The translations under genes and the position numbers were made by a program. A stretch of DNA of 64,000 nt from Narthecium ossifragum (taxonomy: Eukaryota > Streptophyta > Magnoliopsida > Dioscoreales > Nartheciaceae). Shown here one piece after another: positions 32,530 through 43,700 of the stretch (its first letter is position 1; every line of letters starts with the position of its first letter). The stretch covers positions 77,001 to 141,000 of the forward strand of contig OY986966.1 of assembly GCA_963920575.1 (NCBI GenBank), written 5' to 3'. The notes beneath the pieces were generated by a model. That model was not told the DNA's origin. It made no database searches and was given only the letters and a program-made list of their open reading frames with translations.

Positions 32530-32693
32530 TATTTTGATTCTATTATCTATTTTAGTTTTGGATTTGAAAACTAAGTTGTTTAATAGTTTTGGGTTTAATC
32601 TAGTATAATCATATCTCGAGGCAAGACTACGTTTAAAACATTAGGTATTCTTTTATCAAAAAAATACCCGAGTGGTGTCTAGTCTAACTCATA
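32530..32693. repeat. Right arm of the ~160-bp inverted repeat
   Basis: Reverse complement of 28795-28960 at about 75-80% by eye. It ends GTCTAACTC directly before the terminus of Helitron E. Confidence 0.7.
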
Positions 32694-32827
32694 CTAGTGG
32701 TATCCCATGTCACATGACAGGCTAACTATCAACTTTACCCAATAACCATCCAATAACTCCCTTCTATTAAACCCACGTAGGACAACATGATAGTTAACTT
32801 ATAATCATCTTATCATTATAAGGATGA
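32694..32827 (-). mobile_element. Small non-autonomous Helitron E
   Basis: On the minus strand it starts TCATCCTTATAATG at 32827, has hairpin TGTCATGTGACA and ends CTAG at 32697-32694. At 134 bp it is the shortest member of the family in this window. Confidence 0.75.
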
Positions 32828-33364
32828 TATATATATAAAGAAAATCGGAACAATGTCTTCCGCCTGAAATCACATGACATGGTCTCAAGCTGAATTATAT
32901 ACCTCTACTTTCTGGTTATGGCATGATCTGCAGCAACAAGGATAAACTACCTTTGCACTGCACTTGCGTATTCGACGCATACTACCTTTGCACTGCACTT
33001 GCGAATTCGACGCATGGATCTCATATTCAATGCCTATCATGAACAATCATGCAGCCGTCTGGACTTGACTTTAAAGTTAGGCTAAGGATGCCAGAAGCGC
33101 CTGTTTCATGTAGCCGGCCAACACATTCTCATCATAGCTTTTCCATGTACATTAATTTCTTAAGTTTTTGCCACCGGAAAAAGGTAGCAGCGGCCTTTTT
33201 TTTTGCTTTTCTTTTCTTTGATGACTTCAGCCCAAAAGGCTAAGTATCATACTTCAGAGCTCACGTCTTACTTCATAGCCCCTGAATCTGTCCGACACAC
33301 GAGCTTCCGAGTAGGCTACAGGTCACGACTACCACCTTTTGCGAAGCAACATGCGCAGTTTATA
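32828..33364. other. Intergenic stretch with short repeats
   Basis: A 36-bp unit ACTACCTTTGCACTGCACTT... is present twice in tandem (about 32947-33018). A T-rich run and TTCAGCCCAAAAGGCTAAG at about 33190-33245 resemble the complement of a LINE 3' tail. No gene. Confidence 0.5.
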
Positions 33365-33711
33365 CCCAGGGCATGTAATGGACTCGTGCGATGTAGTTAA
33401 TTGCTTGGCTGGGAGAGTGGGAGGAGACGGTGGCCCGATCATCTTTTACCAGTGGCACAGAATTTTTTTTTTTGAGAACTTGCACAGTTCAAACAGATAG
33501 ATTTTGTCTTTATATCCAAGGCATGTTATGGGATTGCTGATTTGTTAGCCAAAATTGGAAGAGATCTTCCATCTGTGATATTTTGGGCTAAAGAATCAGG
33601 TCTCCCACCGCCCATGATATCTCCACTTTTATGTAGCTAGTTTCTTAGTTTTTTGTTGTAATCTCTTCCCGCTTTCCTCAGCCTTTGGCATAATTCACCA
33701 AAAAAAAAAAA
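33365..33711 (+). mobile_element. Very short L1-type LINE 3' end
   Basis: A 16-bp perfect target-site duplication ACATGCGCAGTTTATA (33349-33364 and 33712-33727) flanks 347 bp that end in about 13 A. The plus strand reads the tail of a LINE RNase-H region (ADLLAKIGRDLPSVIFWAKE, then a stop). It is a severely 5'-truncated insertion. Confidence 0.88.
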
Positions 33712-33727
33712 ACATGCGCAGTTTATA

Positions 33728-33950
33728 GGCAGTCCACTTACAACCAGGTCTTTAAGCCACTGAATTATAATACCAATTTGGCTGCAGCTGCAGGAACCCA
33801 GGCCAAGCGTATCATACACAAGGGTCCTGAAATCAGCTCTAGTACTAAGCATATCACAAAATCCAGCATATAACAGATTACATCTACGAGCGAACAGCTT
33901 CCTAGCTAGCTAATATTGTAGGCATCTACAATTTAAGCTGCTTTCACATT
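33728..33950. other. Probable NPC1 3' UTR
   Basis: This stretch lies directly downstream of the NPC1 stop on the minus strand. No other feature is visible. Confidence 0.4.
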
Positions 33951-36900
33951 TCAAATGTATTGGACGGTAACATCAGCAGTGGCCCCATTAGTCCTGCTCA
34001 GCGCTGGCTTCATGGTCAAAATGGCAGATTCATTTGCCCCAGCCCTCAGTGCAGCGCGACCAGCGTCCAAGAACCTTGCAACTGCGTTCTCTGCATAGCT
34101 GTTCGCTTGACCTACAGTCATGCCTTTGCCAATGTGCGGATAGGTATGGAGGACGTGATCGCCAATAAGCTGAGAAGCTAGCTGAATCAGCTCCACCTGG
34201 AACTCCGAGAGAGAAACATCTTCTTTCGCTCTGAATGGCCTCAGTGACTTGACTTCAGGGAGCTTTTCTGCAAGAGAAGGTCGATATCAGTTACTCGTCA
34301 TAGTCTGAACTTATAACCAAATTTCAAGGCCACAATGTTCTATATATACATATGCTGACAGACTTAAAGAAATATTTCCATGTTTGCACTGATATTAGTA
34401 TAAGGTGCCCTTTTCATAATGCGCCTCTTCCTTTGAGAGAAGGAACAGTACATAAACTAGCATATATGAACTTTTTATCATATGAAAACCTGGGCAATCA
34501 GTTCGAGGAGTCTTCCGAATGGAGAAGTAACTCTCAAAGGTCCCTGCCCATGCGTCTCTCTTTGTTAGAAAATCTGAGGTAAGATTGAAAAGCTTCTTCA
34601 CTGTCGCAGGAACGGATGAATGTTCGAATTGAGAATGTGGAGTCGGACCATTCGGCTCATGAATCACTGCCAGGAAAAACAGAGTAAGGTCACTGGAACT
34701 GCTAGACAGGGTTCAACCTTTTTCATCAATATTTTCAACATACCTACTAGAATAGAGAGGAGGCATGCTGAAAAAATACCAAACAACTTAAGGTCCCAAT
34801 ACATTCAAACAGAGCATCATAAAGCAGAACATAACAGTCAGTTCATCATTAAGAAGTCGCAGTGTTTACATGAAAATACTGAATGTTCAGAACACAGATG
34901 CAAGAAAAAAGCCTAGTGGATCCGTTATAGACACGAGATATGTGATGCAATGAACTTTTAAGAGATTTAACTCATATAGTCGAATTGATTCATTTGCTCT
35001 CTACATTGGACAAACTTGTCATATTCTTCGACCTGTAGCCAGATTAAAGTTTTACAGTTACTTCCAAAAAGGCAGCTCATTTATCGAAGGTTATATGATC
35101 CTGCTTGGACACAATAGTAAAGGAAAATAACACAACCAAGTTTTGGATAGCACCATCTGCTGGGAACATACTACAAACAGACACTTCCCATCTAGAATCC
35201 CGTAACTGCCTGGCTTCGTACCGTATTTTAGGCATACTAGAAATGAGATTAATTTATGCCCAGTTGACAGAACACTCACATAAAGCACAAAAGGTGCATA
35301 TCTCCCTGGATAAAACAGTTAACTTCGATTTATTGGGGGCAAAAGATGAGCATTAAAAAAGGGAAACCCATAGGAAAATGCTTATGCAAAGAAGATAACA
35401 ACAGAAAGACCAGAATTGACTGATGCTCAAACAGCTTTCCTTGAACCCTCATGCATTTCGTAACTGTACCTCTAGTGCAAAAAGAGTGAGAATATAACGC
35501 AAAACTTTATCCCAGCTCATGCCCGTATATATCAAAGCCAAAGCTCAGATAAAAATGGGTGGCAGTCACTGCTTGTGACTGAGGCAAGAAGGTTTGCGTT
35601 GCTACAATATGCACTCATGAAAGTCCCAAGCCAGCATTACTCTTGTTGACACCCTAAGCATTAGTGGAACAGAAGAAACTCTAGAGAAAGATGTTTTTTT
35701 CATGTATGCAAGACACATTTTCGATCTGCTAGGACATAGTGATAAAAAAGGCGGAAAAGGATAAGAAGCAAGAGGAAACAATTTGGATCTGGAAAACAGA
35801 GTCTCCACAACATGAACCCAAATTCATAATCCGATAGGAAGCAAATGTATCTCTGGTTTAGCCTCATCATTGGCGAAACAAATTCAAGCAGCTTGTCTGA
35901 CGACAACTGAAAAGATCACATGCATACCACATTATTGCTGATGAACTGCTAACTTGTACATGGATCTAGATTGTCACAGCGAGCACAACACAAACTAGCA
36001 TAGCAGAAAATTTACTGGGCTTATAATAAAGAAGCAAAATATGGTGGGACTATCAATGCCTAAGGAAAAGAAACAGTAAAAGAGGAAGGGAAAATATGGC
36101 ACCATGGCAGTAAATCGAAATAGGAATTGCAACACAGGACTGGTAAGATCCACTAATCCAAATATAGCATGCATCTTCTGTTGGATGGAAGGTGAGAACA
36201 CGATCCGTAATTTCTAGCCTAAATTGAGGTCATTTCCGAGCAGCACAGAATAGAGTAGACAAGTATATAGAAAAAATAGGAAGTTTGCAGGGTGGCTCAC
36301 CAGTGCCCTTCTCGATCCATGGAGAGATGAGGATGGTCGGAACCCGTACGCCTAACCTGTCGAACTTGAAGTAAAAGGGGTCAGGACCTATGATCCCATC
36401 CGGGTTGGGCACGCCGGACACAGGCGTCGGCACGTGGTCGTAGAACCCGCCATGTTCATCGTAGGTGATAATAAGGGCCGTCTCCTCCCACTGGGGGCTC
36501 GCACGGAGCGTCTCGTATATCTCCTTTATGAACTTCTGCCCTTCGGCGACATCGTGGGACGGGTGATCGTCGTTGGCCGCCGAGGATGCAAGGTCGAAGT
36601 ACCGCTGCTCGATGACAGCGTAGTTGGGCAGCATGCCCAACATGGCGTGGAGCTTGAACATGAGCTTGTAGTTGTGGAACTTGGTGAGGTACTTGAGCTT
36701 GCGGAGGCTGCTTAGGAACAGGACGGCCGGGATGTTCTGGTAGTAGATGCCGAAGCTGAGGCCGTCCTCTTCCAAGGAGTCGAAGATGGTCTTCTGGGGC
36801 AAGCCGAGGATGAGGTTCTCAACAACGTTGCTCTGAAGGCCGTGAGAGGTGGCCGAGTGGACGTAGACGCGATTGGGCTGGGTGGAGGTGGGCACCGAGG

Positions 36901-37411
36901 CGAACCATCGGTCGAACACGGCGAACTCGTTGACGAGGGCGGTGTAGACTGGGACGTTGTGAGGGGCGAAGCCGCTCATGGTGGTGCGGGCCATGCCTTC
37001 GCCCATGGACTCGGCCTGCTGGACGAAGCCGCTCATGGGGGCGGGGTCCGCGGAGGTGTCCTCGGAGCCGAAGATCTGCTCGCGGATGTCCTGGAAGGAA
37101 TGGCCGGGGTCGGAGTCGACGTAGACAGCGTCGTCCGTCACGTAGACCTCCGGAGACGACGGATCGGAGGCGTTGAGGCGCTGGGACTCGCGGCCGGTGA
37201 GACCATCGATGTCAGGGCGGGAGGACTTGAGCCATCCAAGCATGTGGTCGAAGGAACGGTTCTCCATCATCACCACCACCACCGTCTTGATGGGGCCCTT
37301 GATCTCATGCTTATTCTTCTTCTTACCCCAGCTGAACTCCACGCAGTGGACGGACACAACCAGGTAGAGCAAGAAGAGAGATGGAAGCAGGAGCCGCCGA
37401 CGAGAATCCAT
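33951..37411 (-). CDS. NPC1: Non-specific phospholipase C (NPC1-like)
   Basis: Plant NPCs hydrolyse phosphatidylcholine and related lipids to diacylglycerol and a phosphorylated head group. Three minus-strand exons (36301-37411, 34490-34666, 33951-34267) have GT-AG borders and one frame, giving 534 aa, the normal length. I chose the start at 37411 rather than the in-frame ATG at 37474 because [20 protein letters not shown] is a clean signal peptide. Phosphoesterase motifs are intact: [11 protein letters not shown] (residues 50-60), [50 protein letters not shown] and [16 protein letters not shown]. The C-terminal part reads [20 protein letters not shown]. Similarity is closest, from memory, to Arabidopsis NPC1 ([18 protein letters not shown]). 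Intron 1 is 1.6 kb with no recognised insertion. The enzyme probably acts in the secretory pathway. Confidence 0.96.
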
Positions 37412-38589
37412 CGGGGGAGGTTCCCGACGGTAATGATTCAAATTGCTCCCAAGAATGGGGGAGGGACTTGACAACCTACCTACCTACCGAACTAGGGCCA
37501 GGGCCAGGGCTGAGGCGCAAGAAATTATTAATAGGGAGAGGGAGAAAAATATAAGAGGTAAAAGAGGAGGAGGTGTGCATATTCCCGGTTGGCGGGCGGG
37601 CGGGCATATACCATGGATGATACCGGAGTATCCGTATCGTCATAATAATCTTATTTATCAGAATTTCTGAGATTTCTGAGATTGAGGTTGAGATTGAGAT
37701 TGAAGAAAAGTTGGGAAAGCGAGAGTAATAAGTAAGAAGACGATCGCATTCGCAGCAGAACGGAGAAGGATCACCCCGGTCCCGGTGGAGTGTACTAGTT
37801 TCTCTCTATTCTGGGTTTGGCGGGTCAAGAGAGACGATTGGCTCAGAGGCATCAGAGGTGGGGGGTGGTGGTAGGCCCTGATTCAGCACGGGACCCCGGC
37901 CCGGTTCCTCCACACCCCCACCAATCCCATACGTGTGTGTGCATGAATGTGCCAACGTGGCATCATCTGGATACAAGCAGAAAAGAAAATATCTTCCTCT
38001 CCTCTTTAACTTCCCCGGAAGAATGAACATGACCAAGCTTTTCTTGCTGCATACGTGTACCTTCTTCGACCTTGCGCAGCTGCACTGACCCGTTCAAAGA
38101 AAGCTTTAATAGGATTCATGAGATCTTCAATGCATAGATTTTAGCTCGATCGTGTCCCAGTTGTTTCCATAGGACTTGTGTGATCAATTGCATAACCACG
38201 AATACTGATTGCGTGGAGGAAGTCGAAAGCGTTAGATAAACTCTAGTCTGGGAGCCGGCCGCCGGATAAAAGTCAGGAAATCAACAGAGAGAGAGAACCG
38301 TAGCGGAGCCCGAGCCCATGCATGTGCGTGTATCAGATTATGCCGATGCTAACGCCCTGTCTGATCGAGTCAGTCTTTAATTTGTACGCATAACTCCAGG
38401 AAGAGCTAGGGAGGGGCTTTCTTCTCTTCAGTCGCCTGCATCTCCCTTATAATTTCTCATTGCATCTCCTCGTGCCGTAGTGATTCAATTGTACGGACAC
38501 AAAACTAGAAACAAAAGCTAGGTGGGAATATGGATGATCGAGCTAGAAACAAACTGAATTTTTTGGCTATTTATCTCTATATATATACA
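37412..38589. other. NPC1 upstream region
   Basis: No second gene is seen. This is the NPC1 promoter side. The 37475-37560 part is purine-rich and probably 5' leader. Towards 38400-38580 there is ordinary mixed sequence ending in a TATATATA stretch beside Helitron B. Confidence 0.5.
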
Positions 38590-38795
38590 CTAGTAAATTC
38601 CCTATCACCTGGTAGGGTAACTACCCTCTCTCCCCATCTCCCCTATTAACTTCCCACTAACCCCCCTAACTCCCCCCACTAACTTTCCACTAACTCCCCT
38701 CCACCTAGGCTCCACCTAGGATAATCCCTGTCACATAGGACGCCATTAGGACAAAAAAAAATACACTTGTTAACCATCCTGCTATATAAGGATGA
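38590..38795 (-). mobile_element. Small non-autonomous Helitron B
   Basis: On the minus strand it runs from TCATCCTTATATAGCAGG (38795) to CTAG (38593-38590), with 3' hairpin CCCTACCAGGTGATAGGG. It abuts Helitron A with no spacer: A ends CTAG and B starts TC at the next base. Confidence 0.82.
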
Positions 38796-39418
38796 CTAGT
38801 GGGGGTCCCCTGTCACTAGGGGTGAGCATTCGGTATTCTCGGTTCGGTTCTCGATCCAGAACCGAATTTTTTTCGGTCCAGATTTTAGAGAACCGAACCG
38901 AACCGAATTATCATTGGAACCGAACCGAACCGAATTTTTTGGTTCCAAAATAATTGGAACCGAACCGAACCGAACTTCGCTTGGAACCGAACCGAACCGA
39001 ATTTTTTGGGTTAGTGGGTAGTCTAGGTTAACGGGTTAATGGGTAATCGGGTTATTCGGTTCTGACCCGAACCGAACCGAATTTTTTTTTTCAAGAACCG
39101 AACCGAACCGAGAACCGAATTTTTTATAGATGCCAGAACCAAACCGAACCGAATGGACCGAAAAACCGAACCGAATGGACCGAACTAATTCGGTTCGGTT
39201 CGGTTTTTCGGGTTCGGTTCGGTTCTACTCACCCCTACCTGTCACTTGACAGGATAACCACCATCTCCCCTCATAACTCCCCACTAACCCCTCCTAACTC
39301 CCCCCTCCCCCACTATTACCCCTCCACATCAGCAGCCACATAGGATATATCTGCCACGTAGGACGCCGGCTAGGACAAAAAAAATGCACTTCTTAACCAT
39401 CCTGCTATATAAGGATGA
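38796..39418 (-). mobile_element. Small non-autonomous Helitron A, split by a hAT MITE
   Basis: On the minus strand it starts TCATCCTTATATAGCAGG at 39418 (after A) and ends CTAG at 38799-38796. Removing the nested hAT MITE and one target-site copy leaves 194 bp. The hAT MITE inserted inside its 3' hairpin CCTGTCAAGTGACAGG. Confidence 0.82.
38817..39237. mobile_element. hAT-type MITE rich in CCGAA pentamers, copy 3
   Basis: Ends TAGGGGTGAGCATTCGG and CTACTCACCCCTA are flanked by a perfect 8-bp target-site duplication CCTGTCAC (38809-38816 and 39238-39245). The interior (421 bp) is built from CCGAACCGAA pentamers and their complement. This is the best-preserved of the three copies. Confidence 0.9.
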
Positions 39419-39477
39419 TATGTAGGTATAATTCTCATATAACATGTTGGCTTCCAACTATTAACTATATATACATA

Positions 39478-39774
39478 CTAGTACTCACATGTGCCCCTGG
39501 CACAATTTTTAGTTATTACTAATATAAAATTTTAACAAACTCCTTGTAGTTTGTCTGGTTAGACGGCTGTGTTGACCCGTAGGTGATCCAGGGTTCGAAG
39601 GTTGGTCGTAGCTTTTTGTTCACTGTCACCATAAAACATAGCTAATAAAATATAAAAATATTATAAAAATATTAATGCAGGTTTATATAAAGCAAACTTA
39701 GGAAATATATATAAAAAAACTTAGGGGATATGAATTAATGCAGGTTTAACCGTTATTGCCTCTTATAAGGTTGA
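39478..39774 (-). mobile_element. Small non-autonomous Helitron F
   Basis: On the minus strand it starts TCAACCTTATAAGAGG at 39774 (after A) and ends with hairpin GTGCCAGGGGCAC (39503-39491), nine bases, then CTAG (39481-39478) before T. It belongs to the same start family as A-E. Its interior contains a tRNA-like word (GGTTCGAAGG near 39594). Confidence 0.7.
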
Positions 39775-40703
39775 TATATCTTAAAGATTCAAAAAGATGG
39801 CATATATCTCTCATTTTTAACCAGCCTCTACATCATTAAGGGCTTCAGCTTCTTTCCACCAACATCTTCTCTACATCCAAAATGACGTCATGCACGAGAT
39901 TGAAACATCAAATACCACACCAAATGATTCAAGGAATAAAAACTCAAAAACCGTTATTTTCCCGAGCTATCTCTAGCTAGATCTCAAAAAGCCATCAAAA
40001 TGACAAATTGAACACATTACCTTGTAAAGTCAGTAGAGATTCTGAAACATCACACCGATAACCACCTTGGAGAGATTTCTAAAGTTCTCTGCGACAGATT
40101 TTTTTCTTCTTCCATATAATACCTATTGACAGTAATATTTTAATGTTTCAAAAGCTTCACGAGATCGTATTTATTGAGAAAAATATCACAGGACCACTAC
40201 AAATTGCAATGGCAGTGACAGCCAGGGGATTGCATGGAGCATATATGTTAATTAGATTCTCAATTGTTCCCATCTTGGATAGAAATATGGAGGAGGTTCA
40301 AAATGCTTCCCCAGAACTCATGGCACAATGTCATCTGAAGCTGTCTGCAAAATAACACCGCAAAGCCTAAAGGACAAACTCACATTTTCAGACTAAGATC
40401 CTATGAAGCAGAACCCTTATGAATATATCTGCACAAAATGCGGGTCATTTTTTGGGTCAAAAAGAGGAAGCAAAACAAACAGCTAACTACAACCTCCGTG
40501 GACATAAGCTTTCCGTCATTGAGGAATCTAGCTCCCTCCTTGAATGCCTATCCAGAGTCATCTCCAAGGTATTAGACAAACAGATAAGGGCCTTTTTCAT
40601 GCCAGGTTGACCAGCTGTGAGAGAAAAACCTGACAACTCTGGACGATCAAGGATAGAGATATATCTTGCAAATTCCTGATGATCATGCTTCATAATGTTG
40701 AGA
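39775..40703. other. Downstream region of ceramide synthase gene
   Basis: No gene is seen. The part adjacent to 40703 probably includes the 3' UTR of the minus-strand LAG1 gene. Plus-strand ORFs here lack recognisable features. Confidence 0.45.
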
Positions 40704-43700
40704 CTAATCTTCTTCAGAATCTGCAATTGGATAATAAAGATGTCAATAAACATAAAGCAGTCTATCACAAAAGATTTCATAAATAAATGAGATTCAAGGA
40801 AACAAGGGGGGAAGGGTTCTTTCCAAAGGGAGATGAGTCCGTGGACTTTCAAATTGTGTAGACAGCTTCAAATCTGTGGGCCTAAAATCAGGTCTGTTAA
40901 ACAAACAAGGCAGTCTCGTCTTGGCTACATTTGCCAATTAGCTAACAGATACTTGTAATTCAGATTTCAATAGAGCCGCAACAATGATGGTTAAACTAAT
41001 ATTCCAGTTCATCAGCCAATTATAGCTGAAGTCAAGAATCCAACTGCCACCCGTCACAATCGATTCAGCATATGCCAAAGTAAGAGGGACGCACCAATAG
41101 TTGGAACTGCGGACTAACCGTGAGTAGACAAGTGAACATGTCTATTTACCTAGAAAATATTTGGTTCCTGGTGTATGCAAAGATGCTCTAATATTCTTTA
41201 TCTGCCAATAAGCTAAAATACCTTGTGCTTGCTAAGTACTTTTGAACATCCAATATGGAAACACAAACCAGTACTCAGAATCTTTAGTACTGAAATAATT
41301 CCACCCAGCAAGGGGTACTAAGTAACAGGTTACCTGATCGAACGTCCTCACCCACTTGTCCTTTGTTACTCATCTGTCTTTTGATCATCGAGCATATAAG
41401 AATCCCCCAGTATACATGGAATACAAGCAACGTGAAGAGCAATGTATTGATGACATAGTACAGAGATGTAGGGAAAACATCCCTCAGCATCAAGGTCTTG
41501 ATTGAGTGAAAACTGGAAATGCACACATAAAATTAAGCAATATAAGGTAAAAATCTGCAGAAGCCATATATGTGAAGTACTGAACCACCTTGAGCTCCTC
41601 ATTATCCAGAAAGGAAAGAATATCAGACGTAATAAAAACCATGAGAGCGCAAAAAGCCCAAAGCACATGCTAGCTGCCATCTCCTTCTCTGCGTATTTAA
41701 AAACTTTTGCTGCTTCCATAAAAACATCACTTGTATCATGTATAGCAAGAACAATAGTCCCCATCCGGAAAAACCTGTATTTCAGTAGTTCATTAGCTAT
41801 CCAGTGAGCAGCAAACTGTCACCGCTTATCAGATAAGTTGCAAAATCATTGATTAGTCCTCAGTGTTGGAAGTAAAGCTACTAGTGAATACCTTTATGTC
41901 TGAGAATGCTGATAGGCTAATCCTGCTAGAATATTGTCACAATAGTCACTGAACAAGAAAGCAGAAAGCAAATATACCATAAATGAGACTGTTCGGAATC
42001 ATAGATGTAGGACATAGCTCTGTAGAGCCAACTTTTATTTATCAACAAGATCTATGTAAATGAGGCCCTTTAAGATGGAAATTACATCTCCTAACTATTC
42101 ACAGAGATAAGGCCCTAAAGTATGTGGCTTCCCAATAGTTTAGCATAAATATCACGCATAAGGTCTTTACTTTTGCCGGTGAAGAGAGCAGCCTCCTGTA
42201 GCCCAAGAATATTCATGTATGAAACATGAAATTCATATTCTTACCATCAATTGCCAGCAGCGTTTGCACCAAACTATTACATGTGAAGAAGAGAAACATA
42301 AAAACAGCTATGGAAAGGATTTTTGTGCTATCACCATAAACTATATGATTTTTAGTGTAGATAATTCAGGATGAAAGTCAAATCTACCAACAATCGGGTT
42401 CTCCACATGTCAAGACTATACAATAGCAAAGCCACTGCTTTACAAGTTTATAAGCAATCACCAATAATTTCAATAACTACATAAAAAGAAGAAAAGGGAG
42501 AAAAAAGAGAGGATTCAGAACCTCGTGGAATGGCCATTGATACCTGTTTAAGTAGGAGTATGCAATCAAAAATGTTGTTATTATGTGATGAGACATCATA
42601 ATGCCGAAATCTTTCCTTCGGGTTTCCCATATAATGAGAGCACCAATGCTGTAAAAGTAAAATCCACATTGGCACAAGTAGAAAAGCTTCACCGAATTCC
42701 TAGTCAAAAAGGAAGACGAAAGAAGTTACTACAATGTCATATTCCTAAAGAAACGGAAGAAGAAAACCACAATGTGCCCCATAGAAACCGAAATTTGAGG
42801 CTACATATGAAATTTGAAATAAAGTAAACAAGGAAGCTCATTCTTTATCAGCATCAGATGAAGAGTACATTACTAGGTTATTTTTATTTAAAGCTAGACA
42901 AAATGGAATAATCAAGAAGACTTGTAACTATATGCTTCTTTATCTAATCAATATTTTAGCAAAATCCAGCAAACAGCACATTAATGAGGATCACTAATTG
43001 AAGCAAAATCTAATCTGCAAACACTAGAAACTAAATAGTTTTAAAAGAAACATGATGAAGCTCTGTAGTCATACGTAGCCTTATAACAGATACGAGGCAA
43101 ATCCACCAAATTCAAAAGGATAAAGCAATCAATTCAGATTCACAGGTACAAGGATGCTTCCAAGGTCTGTTCTGGTCTCTTTTACAATAAGCAACACTAA
43201 ATATTGCACAAGTCATTGCATTGTCAAGCAATAAGGGGACAAAAATGTACTCACTTGAGCTCTTGATTTGGCCAATCTTTGAAATATTCCTTCATATTTA
43301 ATGACCAAGGCTCTTCTATGATGATATAAATTACCCAGAACTGAACGCTGACATAATAGGTCAGCTTCCACAATGACTCGCAGCACTTTAAAATCTTTGC
43401 TCGTTTGAACTCGTCAATTTTCAGAAGAGGAGCACCATCACAAACCAATTTGATAGTTGCTGGCTGAAATGTGCCCAATGTCAAAAAGAAACTAAATGTC
43501 CAATCCACTAAGCAAGATTATGCATGTATAGTCTCAGAAGCTAAGAATGAAACCTCAGCATGTGTATTAAATTGACATGTCAACTAGGATCAAGGAAAAT
43601 AACATAAATAAAGCAACCAGATATCAAAGAACCATTCATGTTCCCTAAGTTTATAGGATCAAGTGTAAAAGAAATACTCATAGAGTTTACTCTGAATGTA

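Noticed and set aside
36842..37471. 209-codon plus-strand ORF
   Set aside because: It is the antisense shadow of NPC1 exon 1, and its Gly/Val/His-rich composition follows from the GC-rich codons opposite.
39545..39610. tRNA-like head (GGTTCGAAGG B-box-like word) suggesting a SINE or tRNA gene
   Set aside because: The A box is poor, no cloverleaf could be drawn, and the stretch lies wholly inside Helitron F.
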